21,263 nucleotides of DNA from a bacterium (GTDB taxonomy: Bacteria; ARS69): positions 1-21,263 of the forward strand of contig JALGZR010000081.1 in assembly GCA_025774805.1 (NCBI GenBank). Direction: 5' to 3'. The position numbers were made by a program, and so were the translations under genes. Below the pieces are notes generated by a model, which was not told the origin of the DNA, searched no databases, and worked only from the letters and a program-made list of their open reading frames with translations. Positions 9,354 through 16,209 of this stretch are shown in pieces (position 1 is the stretch's first letter; each line of letters begins with the position of its first letter).

Positions 9354-9359
9354 TATCCT
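9354..9359 (+). promoter_or_regulatory. Candidate -10 element for a leaderless DUF72 transcript
   Basis: TATCCT lies six bases before the ATG at 9366, which would put the transcription start at or next to the start codon. The intervening bases (CGAGCC) contain no Shine-Dalgarno sequence. No good -35 is seen, so this rests on the -10 and its spacing only. Confidence 0.4.
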
Positions 9360-9365
9360 CGAGCC

Positions 9366-10184
9366 ATGAAACCACTCGATTCCTCCCGCGTCTATGTCGG
9401 CACCTCGGGGTACAGCTTTCCCGACTGGGTCGGTCCGTTCTATCCCGCGGGCACGCGGAACGAGAACATGCTCCCGTTCTACGCGGAACGCTTCCCGGCG
9501 GTCGAGATCAACGTCACGTACTACCGGATGCCGGACCGCCCCCTGTTCGAGCGGATGGTGAGGCGAACCCCGGAGGGGTTTCGTTTCGTGGTGAAGGGCT
9601 ACAAGGGGATGACCCACGATCCGGAGGAGTGGAAAGGGGGCGCCATCTGCGAGCCGTTCCTGCGCGCCCTCGAGCCGCTGCGGGATGCCGGTCGATTCTC
9701 CGGACTGTTGCTCCAGTTTCCCTGGTCGTTCCGCAACCGGGAGGAAAGTCGACGTCACTTGAACGAGCTACGTCGCCGCCTGCCCGAGATCCCGCTCTTC
9801 GCCGAGTTCCGTCGGGACGACTGGAATCGACCTCCCGTGTTCCGTTTTCTGGAAGATCGGCGGATCGGATTCTGCTCCGTCGACGAGCCCGATCTCGAGG
9901 GGCTCATGCCCCCGGTCCACCGGATCACGAACGGGCAGGCGTACGTGCGACTCCACGGCCGCAACCGGGACGCCTGGTGGGGCCGTTCGTCCAAGGACCG
10001 ATACGACTACCTCTACTCGAAGGAGCAGCTCCGGGAGTGGGTGGCGAAGATCCGGTCCACGCTCGCAAAAACAGAGTACACGTTCATCTTTTTCAACAAT
10101 TGTTATGCGGGCCAGGCCGCCGACAACGCGCGCGTGATGCAAGAGCTGATGTTCGAAGGAGATCGACGCCCCTCCTCCGGCTGA
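9366..10184 (+). CDS. DUF72 family protein (YecE-like TIM-barrel)
   Basis: The protein has 272 residues, the usual length for DUF72. The family signature is clear: VYVGTSGYSFPDWVGPFYP (9-27), the FYAERFPAVEINVTYYRMP block (38-56), the FRFVVKGYKGMTH strand (72-84), LLLQFPWSF (115-122), and a C-terminal YVRLHGRN (193-200) with FIFFNNCYAGQAADNA (240-255). The fold is a TIM barrel related to xylose isomerase-like proteins; a biochemical role is not established for the family. The start ATG 9366 matches the conserved N-terminus and appears leaderless. It is divergent from the aminotransferase and followed by a 218-base non-coding leader before the DUF2203 gene. Confidence 0.92.
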   Translation: MKPLDSSRVYVGTSGYSFPDWVGPFYPAGTRNENMLPFYAERFPAVEINVTYYRMPDRPLFERMVRRTPEGFRFVVKGYKGMTHDPEEWKGGAICEPFLRALEPLRDAGRFSGLLLQFPWSFRNREESRRHLNELRRRLPEIPLFAEFRRDDWNRPPVFRFLEDRRIGFCSVDEPDLEGLMPPVHRITNGQAYVRLHGRNRDAWWGRSSKDRYDYLYSKEQLREWVAKIRSTLAKTEYTFIFFNNCYAGQAADNARVMQELMFEGDRRPSSG

Positions 10185-10402
10185 GAGCCCGGCTCCGGTC
10201 GAGCGCTCGGGCCGGTAAGCCGTGCGGGCTCCGGTCGGGCGCCCGCTCGAAAGAGCGTATTCTCGCTTCGCGCCGCCCTTCCTCCCTCCCCTTCGCGGAG
10301 CCTCGGAAAGATACTTGCCGGTTTCCGGGAACCTTTTGGTTCCCCGGCGCATCTCATTAGTGAAAGCCCCCCGGTAACCTCCTCAGCCACGGGAGGCGGA
10401 CC
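10185..10402 (+). promoter_or_regulatory. Intergenic leader of the DUF2203 gene with several hairpins
   Basis: No gene is seen in these 218 bases. An 11-base direct repeat GGCTCCGGTCG occurs at 10191-10201 and 10227-10237. A CGCTC-GAAA-GAGCG tetraloop hairpin is at 10244-10257. A possible -10, GATACT (10310-10315), is followed by a hairpin GGGAACC-TTTT-GGTTCCC (10327-10344) that would sit near the RNA 5' end. The Shine-Dalgarno GGGAGG (10391-10396) can pair with CCTCC at 10378-10382 across a nine-base loop. No known riboswitch was recognised. Confidence 0.45.
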
Positions 10403-10849
10403 ATGGCCAGCCAAGCGGATGTTCGGGTATTCACGCTACAGGAAGCCAACTCTGCGATCCGCGATCTTCGGGAGATCCTGCCGGCGATGCGCGAGACGCT
10501 CCAGCGGATCGAGCGGATGGAGAGTCGACTCTCCGTTCTCGATCTGATCTGCGATCGAGCCGTTTCCTCGGAGAACTCCGATCTCCAGGAGTACCTGAGT
10601 CTCAAGGTCAAGTATCATCGCGCAATCCACGAGTTCGAGGCGATGCTCACCCACGTCGGTGAATCGGGTTATCTCCTGCGGGATCTGGACAAAGGTATCG
10701 TGCACTTCCCGGCAAAGCGGGGATCCGAGACCGTGTTGCTCTGCTGGTCCGAAGGCGAGGAGAAGATCGCTCACTGGCACCGGCTCGAGGCTTCCGGCGG
10801 GCCCGACGAAGAAAACCGCTACGAAATCGAGAAGTGGGACGACCTCTAG
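10403..10849 (+). CDS. DUF2203 family protein
   Basis: The protein has 148 residues. It starts at ATG 10403 with GGGAGG six bases upstream. The N-terminal motif VFTLQEANSAIRDLREILPAM is the DUF2203 hallmark. A long helical, probably coiled-coil segment follows (about 25-85), then the C-terminal signature LLRDLDKGIVHFPAKRG (91-107) and ETVLLCWSEGEEKIAHWHRLE (109-129). The family is cytosolic and its function is unknown. The gene is about 10-20 residues longer than many family members, at an acidic C-terminus. It precedes the pyrophosphatase gene by 56 bases in the same direction. Confidence 0.88.
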   Translation: MASQADVRVFTLQEANSAIRDLREILPAMRETLQRIERMESRLSVLDLICDRAVSSENSDLQEYLSLKVKYHRAIHEFEAMLTHVGESGYLLRDLDKGIVHFPAKRGSETVLLCWSEGEEKIAHWHRLEASGGPDEENRYEIEKWDDL

Positions 10850-10905
10850 ACCGTCGGTAGTCTGCTCCGGGTGGCCGGGCTACGAGCGTTGCGGGGACCT
10901 CACGT

Positions 10906-11517
10906 ATGACGTTTCCGAAGCCCTTCTACCGTTGGCGTCCCCATCCCTGGCACGGCCTCGCGGTGGGTTCCGATCCCCCCTCTCTGGTTCACGCGTACAT
11001 CGAGATCACGCCCTTTGATCTCGTGAAGTACGAGGTCGACAAGACCACCGGGTATCTCCGGGTGGATCGTCCCCAGCCGACGTCCTCGCTGCCCCCGACC
11101 CTCTACGGGTTCATTCCCCGCACGTACTGCGGCGAGCGTGTCGGTACCCTCATGGAGGGCGCCCGCTTCGGCGATCGGGACCCTCTGGACGTTTGTGTCG
11201 TGAGTGAGCGGCCGATTTCCCGGGCGGAGATCATACTCGGGGTGAGGGTGGTCGGCGGGCTTCCCATGCTGGACGCCGGTGAGGCCGACGACAAGATCAT
11301 CGCGGTCCTCGAGAACGACAACATGTGGGGGGCGGTTCGGGACGTCTCGGACCTGCCGCCCGCCCTCGTGGACCGTCTTCGTCATTATTTCAGCACCTAC
11401 AAGATCCTGCCCGGCGAATCCGCCCCCATCTCGATCGGATCTCCCTACGGTCGAGAGCGGGCGGAACGGGTAGTCGAGGCGGCGATCTCCGATTACGAGC
11501 AGGAGTACGGAGGATGA
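10906..11517 (+). CDS. ppa: Inorganic pyrophosphatase, family I (soluble)
   Basis: This enzyme hydrolyses pyrophosphate to phosphate and pulls biosynthetic reactions forward; it is a cytosolic, Mg-dependent oligomer. It has 203 residues. The family I signature DRDPLDVCV is at 90-98, providing metal ligands D90, D92 and D95. Further active-site positions are K41 and E43 in VKYEVDK, R55 in VDRPQ, and D123/D128/K130 in LDAGEADDK. The late FSTYK motif fits the usual HYK position. The N-terminal 30 residues ([15 protein letters not shown]) are longer than in E. coli Ppa and resemble the extended forms. The start ATG 10906 has GGGGA eight bases upstream. Confidence 0.95.
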   Translation: MTFPKPFYRWRPHPWHGLAVGSDPPSLVHAYIEITPFDLVKYEVDKTTGYLRVDRPQPTSSLPPTLYGFIPRTYCGERVGTLMEGARFGDRDPLDVCVVSERPISRAEIILGVRVVGGLPMLDAGEADDKIIAVLENDNMWGAVRDVSDLPPALVDRLRHYFSTYKILPGESAPISIGSPYGRERAERVVEAAISDYEQEYGG

Positions 11518-11832
11518 GGCGGGGCGCGTGTGTGCCCGAGGACCGGCGTCCCTGAGCTCTCGCGCCCGGGGGACCACCGTGCGGACGGGAGCTCATTCCG
11601 GCCTCGTGAGGGCCCGCCCCCGGTTCGGGGCGATCGAATCGCGCCGGCTGTGGTACGCTGCGGCCCGGCGTGCCCCGGGGCGGCCCGGGGGTGGATCGGG
11701 TCCCGTCCGGAAGAGCCGACCGGAACCGTCCGGGGATCGGCTTCGCCTGATCTCCGACGTGGGTCCACGCGTTTCCCGCGGGGTCCGGGAGTCGGTTTCC
11801 GCCGCATGTCCCTCGAGCCACAGGAATGATCC
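11518..11832. other. 315-base non-coding gap upstream of the SDR gene
   Basis: No convincing gene is seen; the small open frames lack conserved sequence and have no good ribosome site. A GC hairpin around 11616-11631 (CCCCG/CGGGG) may end ppa transcription, but there is no U-tract. A stem AGCCGACCGG/CCGG-bulge-TCGGCT spans 11714-11742, and CCGTCCGG is repeated at 11703 and 11726. TACGCT at 11654-11659 could be a -10 but lacks a -35. It may be a structured leader for the SDR gene. Confidence 0.35.
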
Positions 11833-12606
11833 GTGACTGAGAGCACCTTGGACTTCGCCGGACAGAACGTCATCGTCACCGGGGCGTCGGGAGGAATCGG
11901 CCGGGCGACGGCCCGGCTCTTCGCCCGGCACGGGGCGGGGGTCATCGTTCACTACCACGAGAACGGCGTCGGAGCAGAGGAGACCCTGCGATCGCTTCCT
12001 TCGGGACCCCACCGGAAGCTCTCCGCCGACCTGCGCAATTCCGATTCCGTTCGCCAGTTCGTCGACTCCGCCGTCGGAGCGATGGGGAGAATCGACGTTC
12101 TCGTGAACAACGCGGGCATCTACGAGGAACACCCGATCCTCTCCGTGTCCTACGACGCCTGGCGGCAGTCCTGGAACCGGGTTCTGAACACGAATCTCGT
12201 CGGGCCCGCGAACCTGACCTACTGCGTCGTGCAGCATATGAAGGAGAACGGCGCCGGCCGCATCGTGAACGTGTCCTCGCGGGGCGCTTTTCGCGGGGAG
12301 CCGAAGGGACCGGCCTACGGCGCGAGCAAGGCGGGGCTGAACGCGATGGGTCAGTCGCTCGCCAAGTCTCTGGGCGGGAGCTCCATCTTCGTGTTCACCG
12401 TGGCCCCGGGCTTCGTGGAGACGGACATGGCGGCCGAGACGCTATCCGGGCCGCAAGGGGATTTCCTGAGAAACGAGAGCCCCCTCGGCCGCGTCGCGAA
12501 ACCGGAGGAGGTGGCCTGGACGGTCCTGCTCCTGGCCGCTCCCGGCTCGGAGTTCCTCACGGGATGCATCGTGGACGTGAACGGGGCCTCCTACCTGCGG
12601 ACCTGA
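11833..12606 (+). CDS. Short-chain dehydrogenase/reductase (3-oxoacyl-ACP reductase-like)
   Basis: This is a classical SDR oxidoreductase of 257 residues. The cofactor motif TGASGGIG is at 16-23, NNAG at 92-95, and the catalytic serine S149 (NVSSRG), tyrosine Y162 and lysine K166 (YGASK) are all present. The C-terminal part has the PGFVETDM motif (192-199) common in FabG-like enzymes and ends with a G-x-x-x-D-V-N-G motif. HY rather than an acidic residue follows the second beta strand (VIVHYHENG), which favours NADP. It starts at GTG 11833, with AGGAA six bases upstream. The substrate is unknown; fatty-acid reductase is one option, but no fab genes are adjacent. Confidence 0.88.
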   Translation: MTESTLDFAGQNVIVTGASGGIGRATARLFARHGAGVIVHYHENGVGAEETLRSLPSGPHRKLSADLRNSDSVRQFVDSAVGAMGRIDVLVNNAGIYEEHPILSVSYDAWRQSWNRVLNTNLVGPANLTYCVVQHMKENGAGRIVNVSSRGAFRGEPKGPAYGASKAGLNAMGQSLAKSLGGSSIFVFTVAPGFVETDMAAETLSGPQGDFLRNESPLGRVAKPEEVAWTVLLLAAPGSEFLTGCIVDVNGASYLRT

Positions 12607-12616
12607 ATCGCGGCGG

Positions 12617-12645
12617 TTGATTCTTCCGGCCGGGCCGCATATCTT
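12617..12645 (+). promoter_or_regulatory. Sigma-70-type promoter of icd
   Basis: TTGATT (12617-12622) and TATCTT (12640-12645) are separated by exactly 17 bases. They lie in the 89-base gap between the SDR stop and the icd start, in an otherwise GC-rich context. The predicted transcription start near 12652 leaves a leader of about 44 bases containing AGGA (12683-12686). It is the best promoter match in the window. Confidence 0.65.
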
Positions 12646-12695
12646 GCTTCGGTCCGCCGCCCACCCACCCCATTCCTCGACCAGGAAGAACCTCC

Positions 12696-14036
12696 ATGCA
12701 GTTCAAGGAAGTCCAGGTCCCCGAGGGCGACCTGATCCAGTCCGAGAACGGAAAGCTGACTATTGGCGATCGACCGATCATCGGAGTCCTTCGGGGCGAC
12801 GGCATCGGCACGGATATTACCCCGGTGATGCAGAAGGTCGTGAACACGGCCGTCGAGAAAGCGTTCGGAGGCCGGCGCGCCATCGCCTGGTGCCCTCTCT
12901 ACGCCGGTCTGGAAGGATTGCGCCGCTACGGCAGCGAGTTTCCCGACGAGACGGTGGAGGCCATTCGATATCTGCGAATCGCCATCAAGGGTCCGTTCAC
13001 GACTCCCATCGGGGAGGAGACACACGTCTGTCTGCACTGCGCCCACCAACAGGACAAGCCGGGCAAGTGCGAGAAGTGCGGAAAGGACGACGGCGTGTGC
13101 GAGCGGTTCCGGTCCATCAACGTCCGCTTTCGGCAGCATCTCGAGCTGTTCGCCTGCGTTCGCCCCATCCGTTACTTCGCGGGCGTTCCCGCCCCGAACA
13201 AATACGCCGACAAGGTGAACTTCGTGATCTTCCGTGAGAACACCGAGGACGTGTACGCCGGCTACGACTTCGAGAACGGCAGCGATACGGCCCGGGCGAT
13301 CATCGATCTCATCAAGCAGAGGGAAGGCCGAGAGATCCGTTCGGACAGCGGCATCGGAGTGAAGCCGATCAGCGTGTTCGGAACGAAGCGAATCGTCCGC
13401 AAGGCCCTCCAGTGGGCGGTCGCCCAGAATCTCCCGTCGGTCACGCTGGTGCACAAGGGCAACATCATGAAATTCACCGAGGGGTCGTTCTGCAAGTGGG
13501 GCTACGAGCTCGCGCAGGAGGAGTTCGGCGACCGCACCATCACCGAGAAGGCGCTTTGGGACGATTTCGACGGCAAGATGCCCGGCGGCAAGATCCTCAT
13601 GAAGGACCGCATCGCCGACTCGATCTTTCAGCAGATCCAAACCCGTCCCGACGAGTACAGCGTGCTGGCTCTGCCGAACCTGAACGGTGACTATCTCTCC
13701 GACGCCGCGATCGCCCTCGTGGGCGGCCTCGGATTGGGACCGGGCGCGAACATGTCCGACGACGTGGCTCTGTTCGAGGCCACTCACGGAACCGCCCCGA
13801 AGTACACCGGCATGGACAAGGTGAACCCCGGCTCCCTGATCCTCTCCGCGGTGATGATGCTCAATCACATGGGATGGTACGAAGCCGCGGACCTCATTCT
13901 GAGGGGAATGGAGCGATCCATCCAGGACGCCCACGTCACGTACGATCTCGCGCGACTCATGGTCCGCGACGGGCGATCGGACGTGAGCGAGGTCTCCTGC
14001 AGCGGCTTCGGCGAGGCGATCATCCAGCGGATGTAG
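12696..14036 (+). CDS. icd: NADP-dependent isocitrate dehydrogenase with a cysteine-rich insertion
   Basis: The enzyme oxidises isocitrate to 2-oxoglutarate and CO2 in the TCA cycle; it has 446 residues. Substrate residues align with E. coli Icd: S140, N142, R146, R156, R180, Y187 and K254, and metal ligands D332/D336 in NLNGDYLSDA. K369-Y370 in HGTAPKY indicates NADP use. Between KGPFTTPIG and the substrate serine, where E. coli has only GGGIR, there is an insertion of about 30 residues (107-138). It holds CLHC (112-115), CEKC (125-128), C135 and H110/H114/H117, which resembles a zinc ribbon or knuckle. The reading frame is intact across it. ATG 12696 is preceded by AGGAAGAA. The next gene begins 19 bases after the stop, so co-transcription is likely. 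Confidence 0.95.
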   Translation: MQFKEVQVPEGDLIQSENGKLTIGDRPIIGVLRGDGIGTDITPVMQKVVNTAVEKAFGGRRAIAWCPLYAGLEGLRRYGSEFPDETVEAIRYLRIAIKGPFTTPIGEETHVCLHCAHQQDKPGKCEKCGKDDGVCERFRSINVRFRQHLELFACVRPIRYFAGVPAPNKYADKVNFVIFRENTEDVYAGYDFENGSDTARAIIDLIKQREGREIRSDSGIGVKPISVFGTKRIVRKALQWAVAQNLPSVTLVHKGNIMKFTEGSFCKWGYELAQEEFGDRTITEKALWDDFDGKMPGGKILMKDRIADSIFQQIQTRPDEYSVLALPNLNGDYLSDAAIALVGGLGLGPGANMSDDVALFEATHGTAPKYTGMDKVNPGSLILSAVMMLNHMGWYEAADLILRGMERSIQDAHVTYDLARLMVRDGRSDVSEVSCSGFGEAIIQRM

Positions 14037-14055
14037 GAACGGTTGAGGTACCGTC

Positions 14056-15264
14056 ATGAGTCTCCGCGCGAGAATTCGGGCCGAGGGTCATCTGATCGAC
14101 TCGGGCAAGCTGACCCGGATCTTCGATCGCATCGTGCAGGATGGGGCGACCTACGAAGTCGTCCACTTCGAGATCGGTCGCACGAACGATCAGGTCTCGA
14201 CGGTGGAGCTTCGCATCACCGCTCCGAGTACCGAGGTCCTGGACGAGCTTCTGGTGAACCTCCTCCCGCTCGGGGCGTCGCGCGTCGAACCGAAAGAGGC
14301 GCGCACCGAGACCGCGCCCGCCGACGGCGTCGTTCCGGAAGACTTCTACTCCACGAGCAATCATCCCACGGAAATCCGCCTCGGCGACTCTTGGGTGTCC
14401 ATCGAGCGACCGCGCATGGATACCGTCGTCGTCGTGGAGGAGGATCGCGCCGTCGGCACGAAGCTCCGGGACGTGAGGAAGGGCCAGCGGGTCGTCGTGG
14501 GAAGGGACGGGATCCGGGTCCACCCGCCGGACAAGGAGCGAGACCGGGCCCACTTCGGCTTCATGACCAACGAGGTCTCTTCGGAGAAGCAGGTCGAGCT
14601 CGTCGTCCAGCGTCTCGTGGCGGACATCGCGGAGGCCGGGGAGCGCGACGGGCGGACCGTCGTCGTGGCGGGTCCCGTCGTCGTGCACACGGGCGGGGTG
14701 GAGCCGATGGAGCGCCTGATCTCCGCGGGAAAGGTCGGTGCGATTCTCTCCGGAAACGCGCTCGCCGTGCACGACATCGAGCGGGCGCTCTACGGAACCT
14801 CGCTCGGCGTCCACGCGGAGACGGGCGAGACGGTCACCGACGGACACCGCAATCACATACGGGCGATCAACGTCATCCGTCGCGCGGGCGGAATCACCGC
14901 AGCGGTCGAGCAGGGCATCCTGACTCGGGGCATCATGCATCGCTGCGTCACGGAGCGGGTTCCCTTCGTTCTGGCGGGAAGCGTGCGGGACGACGGGCCT
15001 CTCCCCGAAGTCATCACGGACATGAACGCGGCGCAGAATGCGTACGCGGAGGTGCTGCGCGACGCGAGCGTGGTCCTCATCCTCTCGACGATGCTCCACG
15101 GAATCGCCGTCGGAAACATGCTGCCGTCGTCGGTTCGGACCGTGTGCGTGGACATCAACCCCGCCGTCGCCACGAAGCTGGCCGACCGGGGAAGCTCGGA
15201 GGCGATCGGCGTCGTCACCGACGTGGGACTCTTCCTCTCGCTCCTGGCGGATCGGATCGCCTGA
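14056..15264 (+). CDS. TIGR00300 / LOR-SDH family protein, probable archaeal-type ornithine cyclodeaminase
   Basis: The protein has 402 residues. It belongs to the family first seen as the conserved region of plant LOR/SDH and as the C-terminal part of cyanobacterial AgrE; methanococcal members convert ornithine to proline and ammonia with NAD. Visible family blocks are GHLIDSGKLTRIFD (11-24), the VVHFEIGRTNDQVSTVELRI block (35-54), HFGFMTNEVSSEK (166-178), VVVAGPVVVHTGGVEPM (202-218), LSGNALAVHDIE (231-242) and HRNHIRAINVIRRAGGI (264-280). The glycine-rich block near 205-215 and the later VCVDINPAVATKLADRG (about 366-382) fit a Rossmann fold. ATG 14056 has GAGG seven bases upstream. It follows icd by 19 bases, suggesting one transcript for 2-oxoglutarate and proline/ornithine metabolism. 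Ornithine as substrate is inferred from the family. Confidence 0.85.
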   Translation: MSLRARIRAEGHLIDSGKLTRIFDRIVQDGATYEVVHFEIGRTNDQVSTVELRITAPSTEVLDELLVNLLPLGASRVEPKEARTETAPADGVVPEDFYSTSNHPTEIRLGDSWVSIERPRMDTVVVVEEDRAVGTKLRDVRKGQRVVVGRDGIRVHPPDKERDRAHFGFMTNEVSSEKQVELVVQRLVADIAEAGERDGRTVVVAGPVVVHTGGVEPMERLISAGKVGAILSGNALAVHDIERALYGTSLGVHAETGETVTDGHRNHIRAINVIRRAGGITAAVEQGILTRGIMHRCVTERVPFVLAGSVRDDGPLPEVITDMNAAQNAYAEVLRDASVVLILSTMLHGIAVGNMLPSSVRTVCVDINPAVATKLADRGSSEAIGVVTDVGLFLSLLADRIA

Positions 15265-15324
15265 CCCCGGCCCGTACGCACGAACTCGAGGGCGGACCGT
15301 GGGCGTCGCGGGTGCCGCGGCGTC

Positions 15325-16209
15325 TCAGCCGCGCATCACCGCCTCCGCCATCGCGGCCGGCGTCGGCGGTACGTCCTCCGCGAGAAGACCCCGCGCGCGC
15401 AGGGCGGCGGCGAGCGCGACCAGCTCTCCCCCGTGAGCCGCCATGTCCTCGCGCCACGACCGGGGGGCACCCTCCGCGAGCCCGGCCGGCGGGCCCTCCC
15501 AGGCGACGCGCCCCTGCTCGAGCACGAGCACGCGGTCGCACTCCTCGAGCACGAGCGGGAGATCGTGCGAGACGAGCAGCGTGGCGATCCCCCGCTCGTG
15601 AAGGGACGCGAGGATCTCGCGAAGCCGGTCGCGTCCCTCGGCGTCGAGACCGCTCGACGGCTCGTCGAACACCAGGAGGCTCGGACCGAACGCGAGCACG
15701 CCGGCGATCGCCGCGCGGCGCGCCTCTCCCCCGGAGAGCGTCTCGGGAGCGCGCGGCCCGAACGTGTCCGGCTCGAGGCCGACCGTGCGCAGGGCCTCCC
15801 GCGCCCGGGTCCGCGCCTCCTTATCGGAGAAGCCGGCGTTCGAGGGCCCGAAGGCCACGTCCTCGAGGACGCTCTCCTCGAAGAAGCCCCGCTCCGGATC
15901 CTGGAAGACCAATCCGACGGCGGGGGGAGGTTGGCGGGCCGCGCCGCTTCCGGGTTCGGGCCGGCCGGTACCTCCCGCCGCCGCGCCCCACGTGACCGTT
16001 CCCGCGGACGGCTCGAGGAGGCCGGCGAGGATCGTGACCAGTGTCGTCTTCCCCGCCCCCGAGCGTCCGACGAGCCCGACCCGCTCCCCGGACTCGATCG
16101 AGAGATCGACCCCGGACAGGATCTCCCGTCGGGTCCGCATCCCGTCGTCGGCGATCCAGCGCACGCCGCGCATCCGGACGAGGGCCGAGGAGACCGAGGT
16201 CCCGCTCAC
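15325..16209 (-). CDS. ECF-type ABC transporter ATP-binding protein (second ATPase)
   Basis: This is a cytoplasmic ATPase of an energy-coupling-factor (or CbiO/NikO-like) importer, 294 residues. The GTG start at 16209 overlaps the TGA of the preceding ATPase gene by four bases (GTGA), so translational coupling is likely. Motifs: Walker A GRSGAGKT (48-55), Q-loop Q103 in VFQDPERGFF, signature LSGGE (158-162), Walker B LLVFDEP (178-184) and H-loop H215 in VSHDL. The PERGFFEESVLEDVAFGPSNAG segment corresponds to the Q-helix region typical of EcfA proteins. A Gly/Pro-rich insertion (about 76-97) precedes the Q-loop. No EcfT or substrate-binding component follows; the next gene is convergent. Confidence 0.9.
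   Translation of the reverse strand: MSGTSVSSALVRMRGVRWIADDGMRTRREILSGVDLSIESGERVGLVGRSGAGKTTLVTILAGLLEPSAGTVTWGAAAGGTGRPEPGSGAARQPPPAVGLVFQDPERGFFEESVLEDVAFGPSNAGFSDKEARTRAREALRTVGLEPDTFGPRAPETLSGGEARRAAIAGVLAFGPSLLVFDEPSSGLDAEGRDRLREILASLHERGIATLLVSHDLPLVLEECDRVLVLEQGRVAWEGPPAGLAEGAPRSWREDMAAHGGELVALAAALRARGLLAEDVPPTPAAMAEAVMRG

Noticed and set aside
9254-9367. Longer N-terminus for the aminotransferase starting at ATG 9367
   Set aside because: It would overlap the DUF72 start, adds 38 Arg-rich non-conserved residues and lacks a ribosome site, whereas ATG 9253 has GGAGGA at good spacing.
10327-10344. Rho-independent terminator after the DUF72 gene
   Set aside because: The hairpin is strong but followed by GCGCATCTC rather than a U-tract, and it lies 140 bases past the stop; a leader hairpin is more likely.
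13020-13115. Frameshift or chimeric joint in icd at the cysteine-rich segment
   Set aside because: The frame is continuous, codon use matches the flanks, and conserved Icd sequence resumes exactly at the substrate serine, so an in-frame insertion is the simpler reading.
15265-15324. A third copy of the convergent repeat between the ornithine cyclodeaminase and ATPase genes
   Set aside because: Neither end matches the TARCCCGCAT terminus and the two stop codons are TGA, so this gap lacks the element.
14043-15995. A 650-codon plus-strand frame spanning the ornithine cyclodeaminase gene and running into the minus-strand ATPase gene
   Set aside because: The translation is Arg/Gly/Pro-rich low complexity and overlaps two well-supported genes in other frames.
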